Shown one piece after another: positions 8,986 to 18,169 of a stretch of 64,000 nucleotides of DNA (within the stretch, counting starts at the first letter, position 1; every line of letters begins with the position of its first letter). A program made the translations under genes and the position numbers. The notes under the pieces were generated by a model that saw only the letters and a program-made list of their open reading frames with translations, was not told where the DNA came from and searched no databases. The DNA comes from Diphasiastrum complanatum (taxonomy: Eukaryota > Streptophyta > Lycopodiopsida > Lycopodiales > Lycopodiaceae): positions 23,499,367 to 23,563,366 of the forward strand of contig CM055098.1 of the NCBI GenBank assembly GCA_029204225.1, given 5' to 3'.

Positions 8986-11900
8986 CTAGCTACGAGCAAG
9001 CCGAAAGTAATGAGTGATGGTAGTAGTGGGTCGTGATGTAGGCTGGTGGGAGGCGTATGAAGATCTAGTAGCACTGGATCGAGCCGAAACTCTCTGTGTC
9101 TTCGATCTTCGGACGGGGACGTCAAAATCCGCAACCGAAATATCCACTCTGTCTCGCTTCTGGAAGAACTGAGTAATGTGAGCCTGACTGGAATCCATAT
9201 CTGAGAGCGTAGGTAGAAGTGAAGCTCGTAAAATATACATCTCTCTCAAAAGAAGACCCACACATCTAGCGTCTGGATACTCGAGGAAGGAGCTCAACGT
9301 GAGGGGAATATCTCGGTATAAACAATGGTATCGTCCTCTAATCTCATAGTATACTGGGCAGCGAAAGATGAAATGAAACTCATCTTCCACCTCCTGAAGA
9401 GAACAGAGCTGACATATCCGCTGCATTCTGGGAGTGTCTGTGTATCTACCTGTCTCGATAGCAAGCTGATGAGAAGAGACTCGAAGCTGTCCTATACGAT
9501 ATCTCAGACCAAAAGATAGCGTCTGTGTAAGATAAACTGGAAGAATAGGCAAGCCCGAAACGTCCAGCCGTAAAAGATGTGTGCCATAATAATGTAGCTT
9601 GACCCTATCTGGATCAGGATGTGACCATATAGTGCGTATGTAGCTCCGGTAGATCTGCTGTCTGATATAAGCATGGGTTCCATTCGGAAGATCAAGTGCG
9701 GATAAACCCCATTTCTGAAGAAGGGCTGAGACACTGCGATACCAAGAGTGCTTGGCTCCCTGATCCGCAATGGTACAAGATGAAGTGAGAGCAGCAACAA
9801 TGTATCTGGAGGTATCTAGATCTGATACCCTGTGAAGAAAAGTGATGATCTGAAACATAGCACCAACAACTAATGGAGGAGAAGCAAACTCGGCTAGTAT
9901 GATATCATGTGGTACTGAGGGCTTAGCCCGGATTATCCTACTGAGCATGAGAATCTGGATACGAGTAAGATCTCTCCATGTATCGCGTGATAAATCAGGG
10001 CACCAAGTCTCAGCCGAATATAGCACAACCGGGGAGACAGTAGCAGAAAATAGTAGGCATCTGGTAGCAGGATCCTGCACATAATAAGTAGAGCAAAATC
10101 TCTCCATATGCACAAGAGCGGTATGCCCCTTGCGGAGCCTGGCGGTGGCTGCTGGTCGAAAAGTGAGTAGCGGACCAGAGAAAAGAACTCCCAGATAGGT
10201 GTAGGAGGTCACGATCTCAATCGGTAGCCCGTCATAATAGAAAATCACATCTCTCATATGCTGTCTGTTGGTGTTAAACACCATAATCTTAGTCTTCTTA
10301 AGGTTAACCGTCAATCCCCAACGCTGGCAAAAGTGATGTAAAGCAGAAAGGTGACTCTGTAAACCAGCTGCAGAGGATGAGAGGAGAACCACATCATCAG
10401 CGTACAAGAGAATGGGGATAATAATGTCTGCTAGGGGACAGCCCTCTCCACCTTCCTCGCGAATAATCCGCTCGAGGTCATCTATATATAGTGCAAAAAG
10501 AGTGGGTGATAAGGGGCAACCCTGCTTCACACCAATGGTAGAATGTATCTGTGAGGACCAGCCACTACCATCTCTGAAACGTGCCAAGACTCGCTCATAT
10601 AAAGTAATGATCGCAGCAATAGTATCCTCTGAAAAGCCAAGTGAAGACAGTCTCTGGAAAAGAAGATGTCGTGGAACAGAGTCAAAAGCTTTGCGAAAAT
10701 CCACAAAGCAACAGTAAATTCTCTGTTTCCGATGTCGAGCCTCCTCAATAATGCATCTCAAAATGAAGATCTGGTCTGAAGTAGAATATCCCGGTCTGAA
10801 ACCAGCTTGACCCATAGCGTGTAAACCCTCAGTTTCAGCAAAAGATCCAGTAACTGTCTGTAGTATAGAGCCATATATCTTAGCCAGAGTGTGGCCAATC
10901 ATAATGGTGCGGTAGTTTCCTACATTCATGGGATCACCTGCCTTGAGGATGGGGTGAAGGATATTAGTACACCAAGCCGTAGGAAAACCAGAAGTAACAG
11001 ATGTGTTAAAAACATGAGCAATGTAAGGGGAGATGAGATGTGCTATGGGCTTTAGGAAGTCTACACTTAAGGAGTCATAGTCAGTGGCTTTATTTAGTTT
11101 GGCATGTTTAATGGCGTTTTCAACCATGTCAGGGGTGAAAAGTGAGCAGTGGTCAGGTCTCGGTGAGAGTGAGGTAGGAGGAGAGTCCGTGGTATATAAC
11201 TCCGTGGCATACTCGATCCAGGATTCGATGGCTATGGGGGCCAATGTTGAAGAGTGTCTGGTGAAATGTTTCCAGAAAAAAGAGGAGGAGGGTGAATCTA
11301 AAGAGTTGATCATTTTTTGGCAGAGTGATTGTAGGTACTTGATCTTCTTTGTTCTGGTGGTTTTATGATATTCTTTCTGGCATTGTTTAAGTGTGGCAGG
11401 GGAGTGTGACCTGGCATATGTCACATGATTGTGAAGAGAGCGGCATTCTGCATCATACCATCTGTTGTGAACACTTCTGTGAGATGATGTCGTTTTGGTG
11501 GGGAAGGATGAGGAAGCAGCAGCTAAGAGGGATGTAGAGAGAAAAGTGGCTTGCTGGTCAATTGGTGCCATGAACGGGAAGTTAGCGAGTAGTTGGGATA
11601 AGATTGTGGTGTAATTAGTGAATCCAGATTGGGTGAAAGGAATACGTTTATGAGTGGGAAGAGAGCAAGAAACTTGCAAAGAAGAGGTTATGTGACCAAG
11701 TGAGATGTGTAAGAGTGAGTGATCGGAAATGGTAGGGGGTGTAATGGAGAAATCAGAAATGTGAGAGATCAAAGCAGGTGATCCAATGAAGTAGTCGACC
11801 ACACTATGTGCTCCACCATGAGGATAGCATGTATATGCTGATGAGGAAGGCCACTGTGTGAGGCCATTCAAAATGGCAAGAGCGTGTGTCTCTGCTAGAG

Positions 11901-12537
11901 TGATCAACTGCTCCCCGAAAGATGTAGCTGGAGTGTCTGCATCCTGTGATACCCGGTCTAGCCCCATATCCAAAGGGTAAAGCCTGAGAAGATCCGTAGC
12001 TGCATGAAATTCGGTTTGTCTAGAGCTTGTGCGGGCGTTGAAATCACCTGCTAGTAAAATGGAACCCTGCTGAGAAAAGATAGCAATATCATCTGAGAGA
12101 GCCTGAAAAGGGTCCCCGCCAAACTCAGCAAACACTGAGGTCTGTGGAGCAAAATAGCATACAGCTATATAGATGTCCTGAGGTAATCCCAATAGTGAGC
12201 CAATAATGTGTAACCAAATATAGCGAGCGTATGGATCTTGTTTAACCATCTGAACTGTGGTGTCTCTGTATAAACAAGCTACTCCTCCAGATCCTCGACA
12301 AGTTTTTCCCCTAACAAATGGACGAAAAGCAGAATGCCAAGAGTACTCCTGTATATTTGGAAGAGGATGATATAAGGACTCATGAGTTTCAGCCAACAAC
12401 AAAATGTCGCATTTTCTAATAAAATCAGCAAAGTCTCCGGCTGATGACGAAGATAAAAAACCATTACAATTCCAAAAGCCAAGTCTCAAATTGGTAGGGG
12501 ATCGCGGGTAGCTTCTATATCCGGGGGCCCCTAGTTC
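8986..12537 (-). CDS. LINE D ORF2: endonuclease and reverse transcriptase, about 1183 codons, no AUG start
   Basis: The ORF opens directly after the ORF1 TAG. Residue numbers here count from the TTG at 12489. The APE-like endonuclease spans about 1-240, with FWNCNG, ETHES, GDFNAR (about 147), VVDYFIGS and ISDHSLL. RT follows, with PILKAGDPM, YRTIMIGH, FVDFRKAFDSVP (about 595), GVKQGCPLSP, YADD (696-699), KKTKIMVFN and YLGVLFSG. A C-terminal motif C-x2-C, H, C (ICQLC to FRCP, about 1020-1045) is typical of L1-type ORF2. QAHITQFF (1102-1109) fits a PIP box, and ITHYF ends the protein. The first possible AUG lies about 170 codons in, inside the endonuclease. Translation therefore probably depends on readthrough of the upstream TAG. 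Confidence 0.9.
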   Translation of the reverse strand, partial: ELGAPGYRSYPRSPTNLRLGFWNCNGFLSSSSAGDFADFIRKCDILLLAETHESLYHPLPNIQEYSWHSAFRPFVRGKTCRGSGGVACLYRDTTVQMVKQDPYARYIWLHIIGSLLGLPQDIYIAVCYFAPQTSVFAEFGGDPFQALSDDIAIFSQQGSILLAGDFNARTSSRQTEFHAATDLLRLYPLDMGLDRVSQDADTPATSFGEQLITLAETHALAILNGLTQWPSSSAYTCYPHGGAHSVVDYFIGSPALISHISDFSITPPTISDHSLLHISLGHITSSLQVSCSLPTHKRIPFTQSGFTNYTTILSQLLANFPFMAPIDQQATFLSTSLLAAASSSFPTKTTSSHRSVHNRWYDAECRSLHNHVTYARSHSPATLKQCQKEYHKTTRTKKIKYLQSLCQKMINSLDSPSSSFFWKHFTRHSSTLAPIAIESWIEYATELYTTDSPPTSLSPRPDHCSLFTPDMVENAIKHAKLNKATDYDSLSVDFLKPIAHLISPYIAHVFNTSVTSGFPTAWCTNILHPILKAGDPMNVGNYRTIMIGHTLAKIYGSILQTVTGSFAETEGLHAMGQAGFRPGYSTSDQIFILRCIIEEARHRKQRIYCCFVDFRKAFDSVPRHLLFQRLSSLGFSEDTIAAIITLYERVLARFRDGSGWSSQIHSTIGVKQGCPLSPTLFALYIDDLERIIREEGGEGCPLADIIIPILLYADDVVLLSSSAAGLQSHLSALHHFCQRWGLTVNLKKTKIMVFNTNRQHMRDVIFYYDGLPIEIVTSYTYLGVLFSGPLLTFRPAATARLRKGHTALVHMERFCSTYYVQDPATRCLLFSATVSPVVLYSAETWCPDLSRDTWRDLTRIQILMLSRIIRAKPSVPHDIILAEFASPPLVVGAMFQIITFLHRVSDLDTSRYIVAALTSSCTIADQGAKHSWYRSVSALLQKWGLSALDLPNGTHAYIRQQIYRSYIRTIWSHPDPDRVKLHYYGTHLLRLDVSGLPILPVYLTQTLSFGLRYRIGQLRVSSHQLAIETGRYTDTPRMQRICQLCSLQEVEDEFHFIFRCPVYYEIRGRYHCLYRDIPLTLSSFLEYPDARCVGLLLREMYILRASLLPTLSDMDSSQAHITQFFQKRDRVDISVADFDVPVRRSKTQRVSARSSATRSSYASHQPTSRPTTTITHYFRLARS
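9163..9186 (-). other. PIP-box-like motif in LINE D ORF2
   Basis: Encodes QAHITQFF followed by QKR. It matches the PCNA-binding consensus Q-x-x-(I/L/M)-x-x-(F/Y)-(F/Y) plus basic residues. Equivalent motifs occur at the same place in L, J, N and O, and with the Gln codon mutated to TAG in R. Confidence 0.7.
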
Positions 12538-12540
12538 CTA
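12503..12540 (-). promoter_or_regulatory. LINE D ORF1/ORF2 junction: in-frame TAG plus stem-loop
   Basis: The TAG at 12540-12538 is followed by GAACTA and then a G/C-rich inverted repeat (GGGG... CCCGG, loop with GAAGC, ACCCG... CCCC). This copy has the weakest stem of the six, with several mismatches. ORF1 and ORF2 are in the same frame across the stop. Probable programmed readthrough site. Confidence 0.65.
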
Positions 12541-13285
12541 TTGTGGAAGGTCGAAAAATCTCGGTTTCCCGTCAATAAAAACAACCCTTTGCCCTTTCTC
12601 TTTCGCTTCAAGGATAATCTTTTTTCTTGCCAACCATTGAGTAATTGTTAAGTCATCATCCATATAAATGAAAGTACCTTTAAGCTTTGCCCTAAGCCGA
12701 AGGGCAGCATTGCGTTGTGAAAGCAAGCGGAACTTGATAAACAAAACATTGTCATCAAATTTACTACGCCAAGCAGTATCAAAACCATCAGCCACATGAG
12801 ATAACTTGGAAATGAGCAAATCCGTAGCTTCTTCCAACGGTTTTCCACCATTGGCAATGCCTCTTACTCTAATGTTAAAGGCTTTTTTGGCCCTTCTGGC
12901 TTGTTCACCCAAAATTGTCTCCAAATCGTTTTCCTTCGGAAAAGATGAAATTTGAGAGTGATTACCTTGCTTAAGGATCGATGTCGTTTCTTCAACCTGT
13001 TTTGCGAGTGATGAGAGTTTGCTGCCCATATCATCCGGTTTGAAGAGTGCTGCCCACGTTTTCGTCTCCTCTACTTGTTTCTCCAAGCTATTGATCTTGT
13101 TGGAAGTCTCCTCCAAGGCACTTTTTTCTGCAATTCGTTGCTTAAGATATATATTTTCTTGCTCAAGCTGCTCCACACGTTCCGTGACACCAAAAAGATC
13201 CTTAGCTAACTTGCTATTTTCAGCTTCAAAGAGGTGTAGTTGTTTCTTAAGTCCAAGAATTTCTTGTCGGATAAAACTAAGATCA

Positions 13286-13287
<2 letters not shown>
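12538..13287 (-). CDS. LINE D ORF1, 5'-truncated: coiled coil plus L1-ORF1p-like core
   Basis: Open from the (TTC)n junction to the TAG at 12538, about 250 codons, with no ATG at its left end (the first codons encode YDLSFIRQE). Heptad-rich helix occupies the first 90 residues (EILGLKKQLHLFEAEN, EQLEQENIYLKQRIAE). ETKTWAALF comes next, then an RRM-like core with FNIRVRGIA, an EATDLL helix and FIKFR. The C-terminal domain has IYMDDDLTITQ and VVFIDGKPRFF. This order is that of L1 ORF1p (Transposase_22): coiled coil, RRM, CTD, an RNA-binding trimer. The ORF is intact, but the N-terminal Pro/Ser-rich segment seen in other copies is missing. Confidence 0.8.
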
Positions 13288-13316
<29 letters not shown>

Positions 13317-13325
13317 AAGAAGAAG
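13286..13325. repeat. (AGA)n / (TTC)n run at the D/E junction
   Basis: About 12-13 AAG units separate the 5' end of LINE D from the truncated ORF2 of LINE E. A similar (CTT)n tail follows LINE R near 50280, so it may be an old LINE tail or a template-switch scar. Confidence 0.9.
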
Positions 13326-14324
13326 CGTGACCCTTACCAAGTTGCCTGTCTGTCGCATGCCAAAGATAGGACCTGTAAAAAGCACGCCAAGGTAAGTGTA
13401 AGAAGATACGACCTCCAAGGGTTGCCTATCAAAGATGAGTTCCTGGCGCTGCATAAAAGCTCTCGATGTGTTGAAAACCATAACTTTGGTTTTCAATATG
13501 TTAACCCCCAATCCCCATCTACTGCAGAAGGCATGAAGGCTGTCCAGCTGTCGCTGTAATCCCTCTCTGGAAGAAGATAGGAGGACCACGTCATCTGCAT
13601 ATAAAATTATAGCAATCATGATGCTCCCAAGCCTGCAACCTGTGCCACCGCATCCCTCAATAACTCTCTCAAGCTCGTCAATATATAGTCCAAACAGGGT
13701 TGGGGATAGAGAACAACCCTGTTTCATGCCAATAGTGCTCCAGATGTGGTCTGAGATGCCGGTATCACTTCGAAAACATCCAAGGACTCTCTCATATTGT
13801 GCCATCACTGCTAAGATCATGTCAGTAGAAAAACCAAGATCACGTAGATGCTGAATGAGAAGGGATCGTGGAACAGAGTCGAAGGCTTTCCTGAAGTCAA
13901 CAAAACAACAGTAGACCCGTTCTCTTCTGTGTCTAGCCTCCTCAATAATGGCCCGAAGGGTGAAGATATGATCTGTGGTGAAGTAGTGTGCTCTGAAACC
14001 TGCCTGGCCCAATGCATGTAATCTCCTAGACTCTGCCTCAGAACTGACTGCTGACTGTAGGATGGTGCCATATAACTTAGCAATGATGTGTCCAATCATA
14101 ATGGTGCGATAGTTTCCAGGGTCCATGGGGTCACCAGTTTTATGAATGGGGTGGATGATGTTGGTGCACCAGGAGAAAGGGAAGCTGGAGACAACTGCTC
14201 GATTAAGCAAAGTGGCTAGGATCGGTGAAAGTATATCTGCAGCATGGATTAATAGTTCGGATTCAAGGTCGTCAATGTCACGGGTGCGACAAGTTTTCAG
14301 TTTTGTGATGGCGGTCAAGACCAT
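13326..14324 (-). pseudogene. LINE E ORF2, RT portion
   Basis: An open stretch of about 330 codons with HPIHKTGDPMDPGNY, FVDFRKAFDSVP, GMKQGCSLSP, YADDVVLLSS and ILKTKVMVFN. The RT catalytic boxes are all present. The reading ends in polyleucine encoded by the (CTT)n junction and then runs out of frame into LINE D. The C-terminal Cys/His and PIP regions are absent. Upstream, 14325-14967 is LINE linker sequence with frameshifts (for example RAPKYTFD near 14850). Confidence 0.85.
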
Positions 14325-14967
14325 GTCCCGGGTGAAGAAAGTGAAAGTAGTCGGTCGGGGAGAAATGGAGACGGGTGTGTTCGTGGGTACAGTATATAAG
14401 GTAGTGGCATATGCAGTCCAGGTATGGAGGTCAGTGAGGGGAGGAGGTGGGGCACGAGGGATGAATTCTCTTCAGAAGGCACCAGATGAGGAACTACAAA
14501 GGGAATCGACTAAGTTTTTTCCTTTTTGAGTTTCATACGTCCGTTTCTTCCGTCGGAGGGCATAATGGAAAGATCGACGAGTTGCAGGAAGAAGGTGTGT
14601 ATTATGCAATCTAGCTTGGGTAACTTGGAGATGGAGGATACGACACTCGACGTCAAACCAGGGAGGTCAGATAGGGTGTGACGGAGTGGGTGGGCGTCGA
14701 TGTGGTTTGGAGGGAAAGGGAAATGCTGCAGCGGTATGTAGTGATGTGGTAAGGAAGATAGCTTGTGTCTCCAACGACGTGTGGTGGGGAAAATGACAAA
14801 GAGATGAACTGACAGCGTCCTGGTATGTCTTGATGTGAGAGCGATCAAAGGTGTATTTGGGTGCACGAGAGATGGGTGGAATAATGAGTGGTTGGGAAGT
14901 CGGGATGGAGCCCATACTGAAAGATAGGAAGGAGTGATCGGAAAGGGTAGTGGGAAGAATGTGGAAA

Positions 14968-15777
14968 TTAGATATAAGTGGGATAAAAGCTGGTGACCAT
15001 ACCCATGAGATAGTCGACAACACTGTGTCCTCCGCTATGTGGATGGCAAGTGAATCTGCTAGAATGTGGCCAGCAAGCCAAGCCATTGTAAATGGCCAAC
15101 TCGTGAGCCTCACCCATCTGTAGAAGGTACTCTCCATAACTCGTGATAGGGCCCATCATATCCTCTGAGCTCCTAGTGATGCCAATGTCCTCACAATACA
15201 TAGCTCGTGTACGTAATATGTCATCAGTGTTGTGGAAATCCACCTGTCTGGTAGCAGTCCTGGCATTAAAGTCGCCAGTGAGAAGGACATAACCCCGATC
15301 TATAAATCTGACAATGTCAGCGGAGAGATCAATATAAGGATAGCCAGAGCCGTCTGCAAAGGAGGAGGATTCTGAAGGGAAGTAGCAGGCAGCAATGAAG
15401 AGATCCCTATCCAAACCGATAGCTCGCCCAGTGATATGAGCCCATATGTATCGTGCCTGTGCATCATGTCGGAGAAACTCTATAACAGGTTGTAGTGACT
15501 CTCGATAAAGACATGCAACTCCACCCGAACCTCTGCCACTCGCTGATCGAGTCTCTGTCCTATAAATTGAATTCCATCTGTAACCTGCAAATGTGGGTAG
15601 TCCTCTCTCTGGGCTCTCATGTGTCTCCATAAAAAATAATATATCTCTGCCTGTGATGAAGTCGGTAAGATCTCCAGGCGTGGATGATGAGTGTATGCCA
15701 TTACAGTTCCATATTCCAAGATGTAGGTGGTGTGGAGGGGGTCCCGGGATGCTCCCATGCCCGGGGACCCCAATTTC
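14968..15777 (-). pseudogene. LINE E ORF2, endonuclease portion
   Basis: Read straight through the TAG at 15780-15778: GVPGHGS, then GIWNCNG, METHESPERG, LTGDFNAR, GGHSVVDYLMG. Endonuclease metal and active-site motifs are present to the DYLMG step. A frameshift near 15000 moves the last motif (TLSDHSFLSF) into another frame. The first AUG is in METHES, after the conserved WNCNG, so AUG initiation would remove part of the active site. Confidence 0.85.
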
Positions 15778-15780
15778 CTA
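15743..15780 (-). promoter_or_regulatory. LINE E ORF1/ORF2 junction: in-frame TAG plus strong stem-loop
   Basis: TAG, then GAAATT, then GGGGTCCCCGGG, loop CATGGGAGCAT, CCCGGGACCCC. The arms pair over 11 bp with one bulged C. The loop carries GGGAGC, shared by most copies. Confidence 0.75.
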
Positions 15781-17139
15781 TAGGTTGTTTCCGGATGCAG
15801 GACCATCAAGGTACCGAACAACTCCATCACGATAGATTGCTCGTCTTCCGGTCGCTTTGGCGGTTTGGAGTGCTTGGTGTCTCTTTTCAACTTGGATATA
15901 GGTAAGGTCATCATCCATGAAGATTTTGGTGTCTCTCAATTTGGTTCTTTTCCGCAAGGTTGCCTTACGATATGTATGTGACGTGAAGCGGAGGACCAAG
16001 GTAGTGGTGTCTTTCCTAGTACGCCAGTATCCAAACCATCTGCATTGTGTCCTAGGGTAGTGCATAAAAATCTTTTTGCTTCGTCAACGGCATTTTGGGT
16101 GTCCACTATGCCTCGTACCCTAATATTGAGAGCCTTGGAATCTCGAAGTTTCTCTTCCGTAAGAGTAGCGGAAATGAATGATGAAAAAGGGGGAGACTTA
16201 CTTCCGTCATCGGCTGTCCAAGGTGGACTGGTAGCTTTGTTCCTGGTGATGATAGAAGCCCATGTGTTCGTCGATTCTTTGTGTTGGTTCAGTCGTTGTT
16301 CCAGATCTTGAATCTTCATCTTTGTCTCTTCTTCTGGCTGGGAAGCATATTTATTTTCCATTTCTGTCCGGAGCTGTTGGTTCTCTGTGCGTAGGTGGAG
16401 TTTGCACATCTGTTTGCAATTCTTTCAGTTGGTAGGCTAGAAAATTCTCAAAGGATTTGGAGGAGGTGTAGTCGGCATGAGACAGGAAGGGGGTGTCTGG
16501 AGCAGCGTTGGTAGAGATGGGAGTCGAAGGGACAGGGGATGAGGGAGGGTTCGAGTGGGATTGCTGTTGCGTAGCAGTGGGGGCAGGTGTTTGTTGCGCA
16601 GCAGGAGGGACCTGTTGCTCAGTAGCAGGACGGCATGTGGAGGGGGAGTGGAGAGAAGGGGCAGCAGGTGGGCAGGTCAGGGCAGCAAGTGGGGTGGAGG
16701 AGGAGGGCGGAGCAACAGATGGGTAGGGCAAGGCATTAAATAGATCAGAGGAGGGCGAGTGGGCAATAGGTGGAGCGAAAGAAGGTTAGGGCAGGGTAGT
16801 GGGTGGAGCTGAGGAGGGCAGCTGGTGGACAGTGGACAGAGGATGGTGTTGGTGGGCATCAGACGGAGCGGAGGGAGGTGGAGCGGAGGATGGGTGGCCA
16901 GCAGATGGAGCGGAGGGAGGTGGAGCGGAGGAGGGGAGCGAAGCAACAGGTGGAGCGGAGGGAGGTGGAGCGGAGGAGGTGGCCGAAGCAACAGGTGGAG
17001 CGGAGGGGGGGGGGGAGCAGTAGGTGGAGCGGAGGGGGGTGGAGCGACAGTAGGTGTGGATGGGGGTGGGAAAGAGGATGATGGGGGGGGGTCGGGGAGG
17101 AGCGGGGGAGCAAGGCCCCCCCCTGGTTCTACGAGCCAT
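15778..17139 (-). pseudogene. LINE E ORF1 with repeat-expanded N-terminus
   Basis: Starts MARRTRGGP at 17139, a basic N-terminus, followed by a Pro/Ala/Ser-rich region made of repeats of SSAPPPSAPPVAS (about 16860-17045). Then comes a segment with SKSFENFLAYQLKELQ, a coiled coil, STNTWASII, LNIRVRGIVDTQ and a CTD with IFMDDDLTYIQVE and IYRDGVVRYLD. At least two frameshifts (near 16700 and 16060) break it. Plus-strand ORFs across the same GC-rich repeat are mirror artefacts. Confidence 0.8.
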
Positions 17140-17244
17140 GGAGGTGGGAGAGGAGGGCGAGAGAGAAGACGGGGGGGGGGGGGAGCGAGGGGGGTAGTCC
17201 AGGGTAGGGCGAGCTAGGACAGGGCAGCAGCAGCAGCCATGTCA

Positions 17245-17315
17245 AGAGAGAGAGAGAGAGGGGGGGGGGGATGGCAACATGCTGTGGATGGACCAATGGC
17301 GAGAGAGAGAGAGAG
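17245..17315. repeat. (GA)n and G-rich tract at the 5' end of LINE E
   Basis: Two GA runs (17245-17260 and 17301-17315) around a G-run and about 40 bp of other sequence, between LINE E and dynein intron sequence. In LINE sense, CT-rich sequence lies upstream of the element, as in the other copies. Confidence 0.85.
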
Positions 17316-17486
17316 TCCATATTTTTTTAATGCAGTTCGTGAAGCTTGTCTGCAATTCGTTTTTAATAAATCTAAATGCTTAGTTTCGAGGAGTTTTGGA
17401 GGATGCTCTTAAGTTAGATGAGAGATTGATTTAGAAATTTTTAGGCATACTTTAACTTCAGCCAATAACTTTTTGTTGTTGAGCAG

Positions 17487-18169
17487 GACGAAACTGAAAG
17501 ACACAGGCTTAATCTGAATGAGATTGATGAAGTTTTGCATGTGATCACCACTGGTTTCATTGCAAGGTCTCACACAATCCAGATTTTAACGCCAGAATGG
17601 CGATCAGCTGTTTTAGATGCTCATGGAGCAGTTTCTGGCCTTTTGCACAAACTCAATCCCCAAGCATTGGAGCTTGCTGCCTTGTGGCAGAACCTATATT
17701 CGAACAAGTTTTTCCTAGACACCATGTCCAATGATTTCCGGGAGCATATGCCATATGAGCTATCTTCATTTGTATCAAGAGAAAAGCTATGTGTATCAAG
17801 TGTTAGACAATCATTGGATAAAGATTGGATGCCTATGTCGGCTTCTTTACTCAAGCAAGCAGTTCCAATACCTCCAAACTCGGACCTTGTAGGCTTTTAT
17901 GAAGCTATGCGGGTTCTTATGGGTAATCAGATCAGGAAATTAGTAGAAGATTCTGTCATCTATTTTGCAAATTTTTTCAATGTGTTCAGACTAGAGCTTT
18001 TTGATAAAATTTCAAAAAGTACAACAGAAGAGGCAGTAACAGACTTTCCACTTCCTCAGAAGTATTGTAAGTTATTCTCTTCGACTGCTGGTTATGAGAT
18101 GGAATCAATCCGTTTGAGAAATACTCCTCCATTTGCAGTGACCTTGAAGTATCTAAATGGTGTTTACAG
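17487..18169 (+). CDS. Axonemal dynein heavy chain, exon 2 (tail)
   Basis: Acceptor TTGAGCAG, donor TTTACAG/GTATGC. Phase 0 in and phase 2 out, joining exactly to exon 1 (KAIVDYIL-Q-DETERHR). It encodes about 227 residues with no stop. GNQIRKLVEDSVIYFANFF fits the conserved tail helix of inner-arm heavy chains (consensus NQLRxLVxxSLxxFxxFF). QKYCKLF and MESIRL are also seen. The 8.85-kb intron before it is filled by LINEs D and E in antisense orientation. Confidence 0.9.

Larger units (their letters stand above)
8750..13325 (-). mobile_element. LINE D: subfamily X element with uninterrupted ORF2
   Basis: A minus-strand non-LTR retrotransposon in dynein intron 1. In sense order it has ORF1 (5'-truncated but open), an in-frame TAG, an intact 3.5-kb ORF2, a 3' UTR with a hairpin, a short-repeat tail and (CT)n. 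It is the best-preserved copy in the window: ORF2 has no stop or frameshift. Its 5' end joins a (TTC)n run and then the truncated 3' side of LINE E. The family belongs to the APE-endonuclease LINEs and most resembles the L1 group, judged by the ORF1 domains and the C-terminal Cys/His motif. No RNase H domain is seen. Confidence 0.9.
13326..17244 (-). mobile_element. LINE E: subfamily Y element lacking its 3' third
   Basis: Minus-strand element with 5' UTR, full ORF1 region, TAG/stem-loop, endonuclease and RT. It stops abruptly in the ORF2 segment just after the YLGVLFTGP motif and runs into (TTC)n and LINE D. The missing 3' part is not found on the other side of LINE D, so this is not a simple nested insertion. 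Frameshifts separate ORF1, endonuclease and RT blocks. Confidence 0.85.

Noticed and set aside
12279-12482. A separate minus-strand ORF starting with ATG inside the LINE D endonuclease
   Set aside because: It is an out-of-frame shadow of ORF2 and carries no endonuclease motifs.
12503-12540. Minus-one or plus-one frameshifting at the ORF1/ORF2 junction
   Set aside because: ORF2 is already in the same frame as ORF1 in all six copies, and there is no need for a slip. No consistent slippery heptamer precedes the stop.
16493-17217. Gly/Arg/Glu-rich ORFs on the plus strand over 16.5-17.2 kb, and similar ones at 32338-32640 and 38792-39388
   Set aside because: They mirror the Pro/Ala-rich repeat region of minus-strand LINE ORF1s. 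No independent coding signal is seen.
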